Shown: positions 11,729 through 23,254 of the stretch, one piece after another
Position numbering within the stretch: the stretch's first letter is position 1
How the letters are laid out: every line of letters starts with the position of its first letter
Assembly (NCBI GenBank): GCA_963931925.1
Contig: OZ007579.1
Location: 52,492,757 to 52,556,756, forward strand
Source of the DNA: Onchidella celtica
Taxonomy: Eukaryota; Mollusca; Gastropoda; Systellommatophora; Onchidiidae
Direction of reading: 5' to 3'
Length of the DNA stretch: 64,000 nucleotides
Program-made: the position numbers and the translations under genes
The notes under the pieces: generated by a model
What the model was told of the DNA's origin: nothing
Databases searched by the model: none
Seen by the model: only the letters and a program-made list of their open reading frames with translations

Positions 11729-14700
11729 AAAAATATTCTGGACTTGTTTTTAAGTTTGTTGCTATTGCTCCAGAGTGCTAATTTGATTGAAACTGCTCTG
11801 CAATCAAAGTTCATTTTAACCCTTTCCAGGCCCAGCCATGCTGCCCAAATTTTCAACCTAGCCCTTCCAGGCACAGCTGTGTTGCTATACTTTATAATTT
11901 TAAATAAATCTAGATCCTTTCCAGGCCCAGTCGTGCTGCCAAACTTTTCAGTTACCCTTCATCCTTTTTTTTGACACAATGTAAAAATTTTATCATTTGC
12001 TCTTGAAATCTTATATCTCTTACATTCTCATTTTCAGACACACTGCCAAGAACCAGAGCCCCTAGCAAAAGAATAGAACTCAAAATTGCCACGTCCACCC
12101 TGCCAAAAACGAAGAAATCCAACAAAGAGTATTTGCAGAAACACAGAGATGCCATAAAAGCTGACGAGCAGAAGTACAAGGCTTTCTGCAAGACCGAGAG
12201 TGAAAGGATGAAAAGGCAGCGAGAGAACTGGTCAGATGAACAGAAACAGAGACATCGTGAGCTCCAGAGGGAAAGGCAGAGGAAATACAGGTAAGAGGCA
12301 TAAAAAAGAAGTTTTACAGTTGAGTCCACTTAATTCAAATTCACTGTGACCACCCCTCAGAGTTCTAGAAACCAGAATTTGACTCACAGTCACTATGCAT
12401 TATAAAAGGCGAAAGCTGAAAATTTTGTGTATTTTCTGTCTTCTTTTGTTTGCTTTGTATCGATTGGGTTATTTCTCAGGCAAGGTTTCGCTATAAACAA
12501 CTTTTTCTTTTTGCCCAATTTTGACATTGCTTATAGCCCCGACGGGACCCCACAGTTTTTCTGTGGTTTTTATGATATTTCGTCAATTGGGTCAGAGGTT
12601 AATGTACACTCTGCTGCCAGGATACTTGATTATCGATCAATATTTTGGCACCCCCGAGCTGTCGTGTGTCACTTGACTCTTCCCTCCATTGTCTTATCAG
12701 CTGTGATGTAATTAAAACACACCTTACTTATTGCACTGTTTGGCACCACGCAAGAAGGGCATCAGGAAGCAATTTTACCTCTGTGACAGTGCTGACCAGA
12801 AATAGACGTCACTGACTTCTTGTTATGCAAAAGCAAATTAAATAATGTTTGTCTTTACTCTCTATATTTTCAGAGAAAGGAAGAAGCAACAAGAAGAAAC
12901 ACCAGTAGAGCTTGCATCTCCAAGGGTGACACGGCATATGAAAGACGACCAGGCGAAAAGACGGGAGAGTAACAAAGTATCCGCAAAGAAGATGAGGGAC
13001 AATTACTCACATCAGAAAAGGCTGGCAGTAAATAAAAAAAGACAGCAACGCTACTGGGAGAAAAAGGAAGAAGCAATGCAAATGTCCACACCAACCCATA
13101 GCTCATTCCAATCAACAACATCACGAACACGTGCATCACCACGTCCAATTGCAACATCAACTCCAGTACAAGAAAACGATAAACACGATGCACCATATCC
13201 AACATATGCCTCATACAAGTCAGCTGTTTATCGAATGAGACAGAAACTGGGGAATATGAAAGGAGAGCGAATGGCTCAGACACTAAAGGGCATCATCAAG
13301 GCTCAGGACACACCAACAAAAGCAGCTCTTAGAGCACTAGATGTTTGCATTTCACCTGCCTCTGCAAAAATAAAAAGTGCTGTTACAAATGTGGTCAAAG
13401 ACTTGTCCAGCCACAGAGACAAAACTTCGATTGCTACAAAACGTAAGCTCCTCAGCTCATTCCCCGAGGATATAAGAGCTAACTTTCAGCCCCAGCAAAG
13501 AAAAACCCCAAAATCACTGAGTACATTGTACTCAAAAAAGTGCCCAAAGAAGGAGATAGTGGAAGAATGTCTTCTTCAATTTGCAAATTTTCTTCCCTCA
13601 AAGAAGACAGCCTCTGCTAAGACAGAAGTACAAAAACAAATTTTGTCGGAATCTGTATCCAGCATACACAAAAAAGTTAAAGCCAAACACAATGTCTCCC
13701 TCAGAACACTCTACAGACACAAACCCAAACACATCATTTCATCACACAAAGCCAAGTTCAGACAATGCCTATGTGATATATGTTTCAATGCTCAGTCAAA
13801 GATGAGAACTCTGAATATGTTTTTGACTGAAAAGTTGGATATTTCAGATATGCTGTCTATGTCAATGTGTAAATCTGAGCAGTTGCCCCCAATTGATTGT
13901 GTGAAGAGAAAATGTGGACAGTGTGGATGTGATAGTGTGAAAGATGAATTTATTAGAAAGTTTGAAGACAGGCTGGAAACTCGTGTTTCGTATTCTTCTT
14001 GGAAGATGGTAAAGGAAGGTGGGAAATCGAAAATGGAGAAATTATTACAAAGAGTTACTTTGCGGGAACTACTGGATGAACTGTTTGCTGAACTGAAACC
14101 GTTGGCCCTTCATCAGTTTAACAGTAGATGGCAAAGAGACCAGTATAAACTGTTGAAGGCCAACATCCCTAAGGAAGCAGTTTTGCTGACTCTTGACTTT
14201 GCAGAGAATTATCTTTGCAAAGTACAAGATGAAGCTCAAAGTGCTTACTGGTCGTACACGCAGGTAACTGTGCATCCAGTAGTTGCCACATTTAAATGTC
14301 CATTATGTAATGACAACATTGTTCATCATCTTGTCTTTTTGAGTGATGATTTAAAACATGACTCACATATTGTAAATATTTTCTACAAGAAAACGTTGTC
14401 TCATTTAATGTCATTTATGAGCCTTCAGAAAATATTTATCTTTTCTGATGGTGCAGCAAGTCAGTATAAGTCAAGAACACCATTTTACTATCTTGCCAGC
14501 TCTACAGTACCTGCTGAGAAGGTTTTCTATGGAAGTCGACATGGGAAGAGTGAGTGTGATGCTGTTGGGGGCACAGTTAAATCTTTGCTCACCACCCTGG
14601 CAGCATCACAACCCTCTCTTATCATGAAAGATGCAAACTCTGTATTCCAGGAATGTCTTCAGAGATTCAGAAAATGTGAAGAGGGTGTTTGTGGTTTTCC

Positions 14701-15295
14701 TCATAAATCAAGAGAATTTTTTTTAGTCAAGTCGGAAGAGGTGGACCGGACTGAACTTGAAAACATCAAAGCAATTCCTGGAACACGGAGTTTACATCAT
14801 ATCAAGGTGGTAGCCAAAAACACTTTTGCCACAAGGAAACTGGCCTGTTTTTGTGGTTTTTGTCTCTCACAAGAGGGCACTGAATGTGAAAACAAAGAGT
14901 GGGTAGATGAATGGGAGTTTATTAAAATGAACGGAGCAGCAGAAAGTGAGAGTGAAAATGATGAAAGACAGGATATTGAAAATACAGTTGAGAATGCTCC
15001 TGAAATAGAGAGTGTACCAGCAGAAAAGATGGGTGAAAGAATAAAAGTTGGATCATTTTATCTTGTCCAATGGCATGGCAAGGATTACGTTGCCCAGGTA
15101 AAAGATAAAGACGAGTCACTTGCCAAAGTGAGCTTCATGAAGTGGAGGAATGGGCAGTTGATGTGGGGTGACGATGACTTTTCTTGGGAAATGTTCGATT
15201 GCATTGGCCCTGAGGTGAAACTAACCCTAAATGAAAGAGCCAGCAATCAAAGAGTTCAAGTTTTTACCTATTCTTTTATTACATCTTTTTTGTGA
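10828..15295 (+). CDS. putative DDE-like transposase, 3 exons, 897 aa
   Basis: Exons 10828-10846 (ATGAATTCGACG...), 12038-12290 and 12874-15295 join in phase at GT/AG sites (CAG|GTAAGT, TTTTCAG|, CAG|GTAAGA, TTTTCAG|) into 897 codons with no internal stop. The first ~170 residues are strongly basic and probably helical (Lys/Arg/Gln/Glu-rich). Cysteine pairs follow: KRKCGQCGC (~residue 435) and FKCPLC (~565). The later part has three acidic motifs in the order of an RNase H-fold transposase: LTLDFAENY (Asp ~532), FSDGAASQYK (Asp ~616) and GKSECDAVGGTVK (Glu ~651, Asp ~653). The C-terminus holds a ~50-residue segment rich in Tyr/Trp (VGSFYLVQWHGKDYVAQV), perhaps a small Tudor-like fold. It lies between the TGAGCC ends, so it is most likely this element's transposase. 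The motif assignment is inference. Similar uncharacterised proteins are common in invertebrate genomes. Confidence 0.75.
11812..11945. repeat. three copies of CCTTTCCAGGCCCAG
   Basis: CCTTTCCAGGCCCAGCCATG at 11820, a variant at ~11867 and CCTTTCCAGGCCCAGTCGTG at ~11917, about 45-50 bp apart, within the first long intron of the transposase gene. Confidence 0.7.
12405..12590. repeat. dispersed hairpin repeat, copy 2
   Basis: Strong match to 1635-1830, from AAAGGCGAAAGCTGAAAATTTTG through CTTTTTGCCCAATTTTGAC to CACAGTTTTTCTGTGG. It lies in intron 2 of the 10828-15295 gene, so it entered after this transposon formed or was carried with it. Confidence 0.75.
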
Positions 15296-15304
15296 ATTTC
15301 CAAA

Positions 15305-16041
15305 TGGCTATTTTCGCCATCATAGTTATGTTTGAAAGATCACTTATAATCATACATTAAAGGTTGTTTAACTGCTTGTTCACATTAACTGATTAAGTGT
15401 GTGTGAAATTCTAGGTGTTTATGTGTCCATGATTTTCAAGGCACCTGTCAATGTGTCTTATTGATTCAAAGCTACTGGCTTTTTTTTGTCAACATACAGT
15501 TACAGTAGTTATGTTCGAAAGATTACTTATAATCATACACCAATAAAGGTCATTTAATTGCATGTTCACATTAACTGATTAAGTGTGTGTGAAATTCTAA
15601 ATGTTTGTTTCCATGATTTTTCAAGGTACGGGTCAATTTTTCTTATTGATTCAAAGGTTTTTGGCTATTTTTGTCATCATAGTTATGTTCGAAAGATTTG
15701 TTGCAATTTTGCCCAATTCAAATTTAAACATGAATAAAGTGGCATTATTTCATCATAAATATGTATTGTGAGTCTAATTCAGCCTTCTGTATGTTAATTT
15801 GTCCCAGTTGTCAATACAGAAATTGAATCATAGAAATGTAAAGTTTTTTACTTTTTTCGTACATAACTATGATGACACAAATGGAGACTTACAAGGTATT
15901 TAGATTTTTTTTTTTCCATGTCCCTCTTTATTTTATATCCTCTATGTATGCATGTTTCAAAATAAAATCAATTAAAAAGCTTCAAAATAATTTTTGTTTG
16001 ATCTATTTCTAAAAATGTGTCATCATTGTTATGTCCGAAAG
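15305..16041. repeat. right array of GTTATGTTCGAAAG motifs
   Basis: The motif starts at 15325 (TTTGAAAG variant), 15508, 15682 and 16028, with a weak inverted copy at 15851. The first three sit in a ~180-bp tandem unit that repeats CACTTATAATCATACA, ACATTAACTGATTAAGTGTG and TTCCATGATTTTCAAGG. The array begins right after the transposase stop codon. Confidence 0.8.
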
Positions 16042-18094
16042 ATTTTGAGTTTTCATTACATAACGCCATGTATACGACTAAGCAGGTCCTCTCTAGGTCT
16101 ATAACCACATAATATTGTTGGAGGAGATATGCATGAATATAAAAAGTCTGGTAACACAGATGTGTTAAAGGACTTACTATCTACCATCAGTGCAACATTT
16201 CAGGTACCCACCTCCTGGCAAAGGCTCCTATGCACAGCATGTGATGAGGAAAAACAACCCAAGCAGAAAGTGGTCTAGGTTGTCCTCAATAGAGCCTGTC
16301 ACCATATATGAACTTCGAAAATTCATCGCCATGACAACTGCAATGGGGCTCAATTCAAGACCTGAAATCCGAGACTATTCAGCATTTCACACTCCATTTT
16401 TTGGTCAAATGTTCACGAGGGGCAGATTTGAAACACTTTATTCAACAATCTTACATGTGGCAGATCCAGAGGCACCCGGAAAGGAAAAGATTGAACCCTT
16501 CATCAATCTCCTCATTGAAAAATTTATCGACGCTTTTACGCCATACGACAATGTTTCAGTGGATGAAATGGTAGTCGGATTCAAGGGCCGCTTCATGTAC
16601 AAGCAATTCAATGCCTCAAAGCCCAAGAAACATCATATAAAAAGCTTTGGACTGGTAGACAGTGCAACTGGATATGTGCAACCTACTTACCTATTACGGA
16701 GCCAACACTTCGTACGATCCAGTGTCTGACAGCGATTATCAGGGAGGGAACTCTGAGAAGATATTCACCACCTTTCCCAAAAACATTGGCAGCGGGTACC
16801 ATATTTACGATGACAGGTGGTATACCACAAGACAGCTGCTGGAATTCTTGCTCCGCAATGAGTATTACTACACTGGCACAGTCCAAAGAAATCGTGTAGG
16901 CTTTCCTGCTGCCGTCAAGACCATGACCAATCGCACCCTCAAACACCAGGAATCCAAGTACTGGTTGTCTGAGAACAGCCAGCTTCTCTTCTGTGCATGG
17001 CAAGACAAAAAGGCCAGCAAACCTGTCCTCATGGTCTCAACCAAATCAGAGGAAGGTGGCACAACAAGAAGGGGAAAGAATAAGCCGTTAGTCATTGATG
17101 AGTACAACATGCGAATGAATGGCTGCGACTTAGCTGACCAAATGGTTGGCTACTATAACATGTTCAATCGCAAAACAAGAAAATGGTGGGAAAAGCTGTA
17201 CCATTGGATTATAGGTACGTCTTGACAAGGCCAGAAGGTACCAAACGCCGTGATCTGAGTATGCGTTCCTTCAAGATGCAACTCATCGAACAGCTTACCA
17301 AGGCCGCTGCTGAAATCACTCCTCACACCATCACCCCATCACGGAAGGCTGTTGGAAGACCAAACCCTATTGAACGCCTCGAAGGCACCAAGCATATGAT
17401 TCTCTTTGTGGGACGTGATCGACGCTGCCAAGTCTGCAGTAAGCCCGGCGACAAAAAGCGATCCAGCTTTGTGTGTGAAGGATGTGAAGGTCAACCCCAC
17501 CTTCATCCTAAGGAATGTTTCAAAATATGGCACACTCAAGCAAATCTGTCATAAGGCTTCCTGTATGACCTGTGCATAATTACTGTATATATATCTGTGT
17601 AAAAAAGTGTTTTCCAACTTCACTGACAAGTTTCACTCTTTTTTGGAATTTTTCTGTATAATTTCGTGATCTCATATAACCTCAAATTCAAACCTCTGGA
17701 GTAGGTATGATATGAAATTGTGGCAAAACTCTTATTCATATTGGATTACTAGTGGATTACCTTGCAAATAAGTACTTTGACATCCTTATGAAGTGGATTT
17801 AGCTACACATTATGCAGGTTAGAGTGTGTGTCATGTCCTAAAAAAAATCTTGTTTGTCTTTTTCTTACTATCCTCTATGTTCAAAATCTTTTTTCAAGCT
17901 TTCTTCACATCCCTGTCATGATATTAGTCAGAAAGAACATTCAATTACCTTTAATTTGATGTATAATTCATGTGTTTAGGATGCTTTTTAATTGTTCTAT
18001 GGGCATTTTTGTGACATCACTGTGAATCCATTTTGCGCCCTTGTGAAATAATTACGACGAAACATGGAAAATAATTCCGTCGTTAAAGAGTTAA

Positions 18095-18789
18095 CAATGA
18101 TTAAACCTGTAAATGGCTAATATTTAGCTGTTCCTCTACAAGTTCAACGTTGCACTGACGTCTTCTTTTCTTTGTGTTTCTGTGGAAATTTGATAATAAC
18201 ATCTGATTTCTGACATAAATGTCTAAGGAATGAACTGTGTTTCTCTTTGTTTTCAGAACCTTTTGTAACAAGCTTGCCCAAGTCCGTGACAACCAGTTCA
18301 GCAAATATCGTAACAACAGAGACGCCATTTTCACCAATATCAAACGAACAAACACTACACAGTGCAAGCACACACCACAGTTGTGCAAACAAACTCACAC
18401 TCATAGATAAAACACATACCTGAAAGAGGAAATTAAGACCAATTGTATGGAACAAGAAAGAATAGCAGAAGATAATCAAATTTTAAAAAAATTAAGCAAG
18501 CTTATTATAAAAGAAAACTTGAAAAATTGAAGGAATAAATTTATTTGTTGTGTAAACATCATTGTTTGTTTTTACTTATTGTAACTTTACTGGTACGTTG
18601 CAAAATCTATCAAAAATAATTTGCTGTAATGTGGTCCCTAACTACCTGACCTGCCACAGTCAACGCACTGCCACTCCCCTGACTGAATCCAGCTGTTGGA
18701 GGTTGCTGATTATCGTGGTCTTACTGATGTCGCCATCTGGCATGGGCAGATTTAAAGCTACTGCCTTATTGTGTAATATGATGCAGCAG
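18095..18789. other. possible unassigned exon at 18257-18423
   Basis: A good 3' splice site (TTTGTTTTCAG) ends at 18256. It is followed by an open frame rich in Ser, Thr and Pro that ends at TGA 18421-18423, with AATAAA-like sequence near 18532. No partner exon or homologous family was recognised. The rest of the stretch is unremarkable. It may be chance. Confidence 0.2.
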
Positions 18790-19055
18790 TAGTTGACTTC
18801 AGTTTAAACACTTTGATTTCCTGTCCCGCCTCTTATTCCAGTTTTTTAACGTGAAACGGATGAGTTGATTTCGGTGAACTTGAGACAACCTCAACTATCC
18901 CATGCAGAAGCCACCACCCCTTTCCCCTGTTGGCTAAGCAATGTTGATTTTATTGTGTGCATTACAGCATGTTGATAGGCCAGGCGTGGCCTCTCTTTGT
19001 TTTCACATATAGTCGGGTAGTGGGTCCATGTGGCCTCATGCTACTACCCACACTT
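18790..19055. repeat. old dispersed repeat, second copy
   Basis: Moderately diverged match to 4575-4865 in the same order: ATTTCCTGTCCCGCCTCTTATTCCAG, ACGGATGAGTTGATTTCGGT, TTTCCCCTGTTGGC, GTTTTCACATATAGTCGGGTAG. No coding capacity. Confidence 0.6.
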
Positions 19056-20640
19056 AAGCCAAAGTCAAGATTAGAATCTGTAAAAACACTGACCATTACT
19101 CAGTCAGATTGACTGTGTTTCACCAACTCGAGGTGTCTTGCCGCACGGCAGGTCTCACACAAATTTTCACCAGTCAATTGTATTTGTATCATCAGTTTTA
19201 TCTGCTCAACTCACAATTACGGTTTCAGGTAGAAAATTGAACACCCTACTATACTGCTGGAGAGAAAGATGGAATTAATTGAACTGGTGGATGTTACAGA
19301 TTTGGGGTGGATTAAATTATGGAATTTAGGTGTTCGACTGCATTTAATAAATATCGAGAGGTTTTACAAAATTACTCTGCCATACCATGCCACATACACT
19401 AATAACAATTTCGAGTAAGTTATATCAAGGACCTTGTAGGGCCACAAATTTATTACTTAAAATTCCTAACAATTTCGTCTATCTTACATATTAAAAAGAC
19501 AACATCAGCAGCATCAAATGAAAATACTATAATACATAACTAGAAGTCTCCTCTAGATTCTCAAAAGATTAGAAAATCCATATCATTCTGACTCATTCAC
19601 AGTTTACTTAGTAATTATTTATCTTCAGAAATATAATCTGCCTACTATCTCACAAATAATATTCTTATGTCTCAGACGACAATATTAACTCAGTAATAGC
19701 TTATAAAGGATCAAACTGTCAAGACACACTGACGTAGTTAAGATAGATCTAGATCTGCTCTAGGATGGGCTGGCAATCCCCAGCCTCATCCAGACACATC
19801 AAATTACAATTTACAAATGTGTATATCAGTCACTCAGTCTAGATCTTAATTGCAAGTAAAAACATTATAGTCTTGCATCCTTTGGTAGTACTTCTACTGG
19901 AAAAGTAGGGTCAGATTCACGTCATCGTCGACGCACTATCTCAAAACTTACGATTGGTTCCCTGAAACGATATCAGGGAACTGGAGAAAATAGCTGTGGG
20001 CAAATTCATTGTCTATCAAGGACATAGACATGTCTTTAACAGTCTCATGATTCTCTCAGGCTGAATCTTAGCCGACACCCTCGCAGGAGGAAAGGATCTG
20101 CATGGAGTGAGTAAACCTAAAGATGGCTTCGCTTATATCTTCTGCAACCCCCAGCCAACTGCTCAAATTTGATTGGTGCATCCATTTCGAGCTCAGCTCG
20201 CAGTCTATTAATAGTAACAGACAAAGTTAAGTTAGGGTGTCAAAAGCTTTCGTAAAGTCTCTTCACCCTCTACGTTTTATGTACGAATTTATTCACTCCT
20301 TATTCGCCCCGTCTTCCCTTGCTAAAGTACACCCAAACCACGGGGTCGAAAACTGCACCGTCACTGTTAATTTATCCATTCGTTCTATCTTGCCCCACTT
20401 TCTTTCCATCTCTAAGAAAAAGCGTTTCAAAAACAAACTGTCCACGGGAATAGTTCAAGGACGTTTGCACTGGCTAAAATCAATGATGACATGAAATAAA
20501 CAAAGCGTGACCCAGCACGGCAATTCAAATCCTAACCCTGACAGTGGAGATGGGAAAAACCAGAAGCTGGCAGCCCCCGACTTCAACATCTCAGCAAAAC
20601 AGTGTCGGTTATTATAAAGAACAACTAGCGATATGGACGT
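19056..20640. other. no gene seen (1.6 kb)
   Basis: AT-rich sequence with several AGATCT/CTAGAT clusters (19745-19760, 19840). One 85-codon frame at 20237-20494 has no recognisable domain. It may be leader sequence of the Tigger-like remnant that follows. Confidence 0.35.
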
Positions 20641-20654
20641 GGATGAGAAAAGGG

Positions 20655-21960
20655 CCTGTATGATAATGTTGATTTGGAATTGCTTAAATGGTTTCGTTCC
20701 ATGAGAAGAAACAACGTTCCACTCAGCAGCCCCATCATGAAGGCAAAAGCTGCAGCCATCGCAGCCAAATTTGGGAACAGCAATGACGGACGGCTTTCCC
20801 GGTTTAAGAAGTGACGCAACATCATCTTCAAAAATGTCTGTTGCAAGAGCGAGTCGGTGGATGTGGCTGCACTTGATCAATGGAAGACTAAAGTATTGAA
20901 GAAAGCACTGGAGAAGTAGGGACCATGTGATGTTTTCAATGCTCATGAGACCAGTGTACAGACACACCAATGGAAGTCAAGGGGCAATCTTGTCATGGAA
21001 CAAAGGACAACAAAGGACCACATCAATTCTCTGCTGTATCATGGATGGCAACTGCAAATGGCCGCTCTTTGTTATTGAAAATTTCAAAACGCTGCGCTGT
21101 TTCAAGGGCCAGAAGAAGATTCCTGACCATTAAGAAGCAAACACAAAGACATGGCTGACAGCATGACTGTATTGATAAAGACTGGCTGCAGCAATTTGAC
21201 CAGGGGATGCACCTTGAAAATCGAGAAGTCCTGGTCATCGACGATTGTACAGCCCACCCAAATATGGCAACACTCAAAGCTGCGGAACTTTTGCTTCTTC
21301 CCCAAAATGCAACCTCCATAGCACAGCCACGTGACATGGGGACTATGAACAACTTAAAGTGCCACTACAGGGCTGCACTCCTGAAGCATTTGATTGACTG
21401 TGTGGATAGGAGCAGCCCACTTGAAGCCTTCAAGCCAATCCCTGCTTGGTGCAGTACAACTACTGAAGAAAAGCTGAGAGTAGCGAGAGAAAGTGGAGGC
21501 TGCAACAATTGCCGATTGCTTCAGGAAAGTCGGCTTTACAACAGAGAGTGAAGCATCTGAAACAGTGGAAGACACCATGTCTCTATCTCTGCTGCCTCGT
21601 CTGTATGAGTGTATGAGGAATATGGTATCAATGCCCCAGTGGTAGATCTAGATGGGCTGGACGATGAAATTGAGACTCACGGCCCACCCATCTGACTCCA
21701 ACATTGCTGCACCTCAAGAGAGAGAAGAAGATGCTAAGCCTGATGTGGAACTGTAAAATGATGACCAAGGTGACGAATTACCCATTGTGACTGAAAATCA
21801 ACTGATGGAGGCAATGAGTAAAGTAGAATCTTACTTCATGCAGAAAGGCATCAGCCAAGACAGTCTGATAATATTGTATGGGGAAATCCAGGAACAGAAG
21901 GAAAAAACCAAAGTGAAAAACAAAATTTACAATATGGAAATCTCCCTTTCCTAGGCCTGC
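20655..21960 (+). pseudogene. Tigger/pogo-like transposase remnant
   Basis: Decayed DDE transposase of the CENP-B/Tigger/Jerky group. In order: a CENP-B-type DNA-binding segment (ELLKWFRSMRRNNVPLS, then GRLSRFKKRRNI) at ~20670-20830; a damaged first catalytic block around FNAHETS at ~20937, where the family has ADET; the second block VIDDCTAH at ~21232-21255; LPQNATSIAQPRDMG at ~21298-21342; and an acidic tail at ~21740-21955. At least four stops or frame changes separate these pieces. It is a different, much older copy than the Tigger at 46982. No ends were identified. Confidence 0.75.
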
Positions 21961-22060
21961 CCTCGGTCACTTTCCCAGCAGCATTACGACATCTCCGACA
22001 CCAGCTTTCAGATAGATCCACTTTCTTCTAATATACAGTATCACTTCACAAAATTACTCC

Positions 22061-22080
22061 TCCCCCCCCCCCCCCCCCCC
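22061..22080. repeat. C homopolymer
   Basis: A run of about 18 C, preceded by CTCCT. Confidence 0.8.
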
Positions 22081-22086
22081 CGTTAC

Positions 22087-23060
22087 CTTATACTAAAAAG
22101 GAAGAAGAACGACAAGCGATGTTGATAGTGATGCAACTGGACACGGCATGAATGATGAGTCGAGTTCAGAGTCAGATATCTCTACATCATCATCTTGTCA
22201 TGAATTTGATGCACAGGCATTCCTCACCACTCAGCCTGGTTCTTCAAAGTTCTGCATTCCAGCAATTCACTGCTTCCAGGGGACTGGAGACGAGTGGTTT
22301 AGATAGTCCCATGGCAAAGCCTCATCATTCCTTCTCATCTGTCCAGGAGATGAACAAACCAAATTTTCTCAAGGACAATCTTTCTGCTCCTGCATTTCCG
22401 CCCTCTCATCAGCCGCATTTTTCACCATACCCAGTGTCACATAGTTTTTATTCATTTGTTGAGGATACTATTTGCAATGCTCCTCTCCCTCCGTCTCTCC
22501 CTGACTCCAGGAATTTGGTACCAGACAATATATGTCTTTTTCTCAGCCACAATCAGACTTTACTCCGTCATCATTGCCATCATTAATCCCGCAACACACA
22601 TCAACACCTAAACATCACCACCCTACCTCACCTCACAAGAGCAGCTCTCCAAAAAATGAAAAGCATGGCAAAATCACCAATCAAACAATTCTTACCCTCT
22701 ATTCTTTCTCTCTGTCAGCAACCTGACCCTGATGTGGTGACTCAAGATCAAGTAAAGGCTTGCCCATTTCTTGCAAAAGAATTACTGCTAAATGAGAAGA
22801 CAAAGAAACTGAATTTACCCACTAGCAAGCAGCCTGTCACTTAAACACTTACAAAAGAGTAGTGAAGCCCAGAAAAGAATCAGAGTCAACAGGACCTGAC
22901 ATACTCAGGACAAGAGTTAAAAAATTAAAAGACATTAGAGAATTCATTTCGGGTGGTGTAGAGGAGTCAGTTCATATACAACAAATTGCTGAGGTGAAAA
23001 GTCTCAAAAAAGATGTAAAAGATTTATATTCTTGCAGAGAAATCTGGCCTAAATAAGAAA
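22087..23060 (+). pseudogene. Ser/Pro-rich coding remnants, family uncertain
   Basis: A series of short plus-strand frames: an acidic serine-rich piece at 22110-22210, a Pro/His/Ser-rich piece at 22535-22700, and a lysine-rich piece at 22862-23055 (containing STGPDILRTRVKKLKDI). Stops and frame changes separate them. Position and strand suggest the decayed N-terminal half of the gene continuing at 23255. I do not recognise the domain. Confidence 0.35.
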
Positions 23061-23254
23061 ATTATAGTTAATAAGCGGTACAGTTTGGTGTCTCCATGCA
23101 AACAAATGCTGGCTGCACATATACTCAAATGAGAAAAATGAGGCGTTTTTTTTTTAGATGCTTAGGTGTTTTTGAAAATGAATCAGCTCAAAGGAATGAA
23201 CTGGCAAAGATCATTCCACATCAACTAGAAGTATCATAGTTCATACAAGAATTT

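Larger units (their letters stand above)
10119..16230 (+). mobile_element. TA-flanked transposon with dispersed motif (10121-16228)
   Basis: TA at 10119-10120 and 16229-16230 flanks a 6108-bp insert. The left end is TGAGCCTTTGCCAAAAGG; the right end read inwards is GGAGCCTTTGCCAGGAGG. The same termini (TGAGCCATTCTCAAAAGG on both sides) bound the element at 33796-35474, so this is a family and not chance. It carries one spliced gene (10828-15295). About 15 copies of GTTATGTTCGAAAG lie outside the coding exons. Insertion into piggyBac coding sequence is exact. I cannot place it in a named superfamily: the 2-bp TA duplication recalls Tc1/mariner or ISL2EU-type elements, but the protein does not look like a standard mariner transposase and I saw no YqaJ-type nuclease. 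Confidence 0.88.
9635..17554 (+). pseudogene. piggyBac transposase, split and frameshifted
   Basis: The coding parts are 9635-10120 and 16231-17554, belonging to the piggyBac transposase family (DDE_Tnp_1_7, similar to the PGBD4 type). The N-terminus is serine/aspartate-rich, as usual in the family. The three catalytic aspartates are visible in SVDEMVVGFKGR (~16558), IYDDRWYT (~16803) and NGCDLADQM (~17121). A C-terminal Cys/His finger follows (CQVCSKPGD...CEGC...H...C, 17428-17534). Damage: a one-base slip in the G run at 9845-9852, a two-base loss near 16677, and a small deletion with frame change near 17214. The 6108-bp insert enters at TA 10119-10120. Joining 10120 to 16231 restores the frame across MNSYAQHV, which fits the family. 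The start could be 9611 instead of 9635. Confidence 0.9.
9372..18094 (+). mobile_element. piggyBac transposon (9376-18090), interrupted
   Basis: TTAA at 9372-9375 and 18091-18094 is the diagnostic piggyBac target duplication. Inside it, both ends read inwards as CTCTTTAACGACG, a perfect 13-bp inverted repeat. The element spans 8715 bp, of which 6108 bp is a later transposon (10121-16228). That leaves a normal-sized ~2.6 kb piggyBac carrying a damaged transposase gene. Inward of the left end, GAGGACGGTCCCACCGTCC forms a small palindrome. Confidence 0.93.

Noticed and set aside
10487-16066. GCGTTA as a short inverted end of the inner transposon
   Set aside because: Only six bases, no target duplication, and superseded by the longer TGAGCC ends shared with 33796-35474.
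10136-16202. An intron in the piggyBac gene from AAAG|GTGGGG to TTTCAG|GTACCC
   Set aside because: The junction would be out of frame. The TA-flanked insertion 10121-16228 restores frame exactly and explains the similar PLPKGG/PPPGKG readings as the transposon's inverted ends.
16683-17110. Minus-strand frames over the piggyBac core
   Set aside because: Antisense shadows; the plus strand shows the catalytic motifs.
20455-21352. Minus-strand frames of 171 and 109 codons
   Set aside because: They are antisense to the Tigger-like remnant, whose plus-strand translation has recognisable domain blocks.
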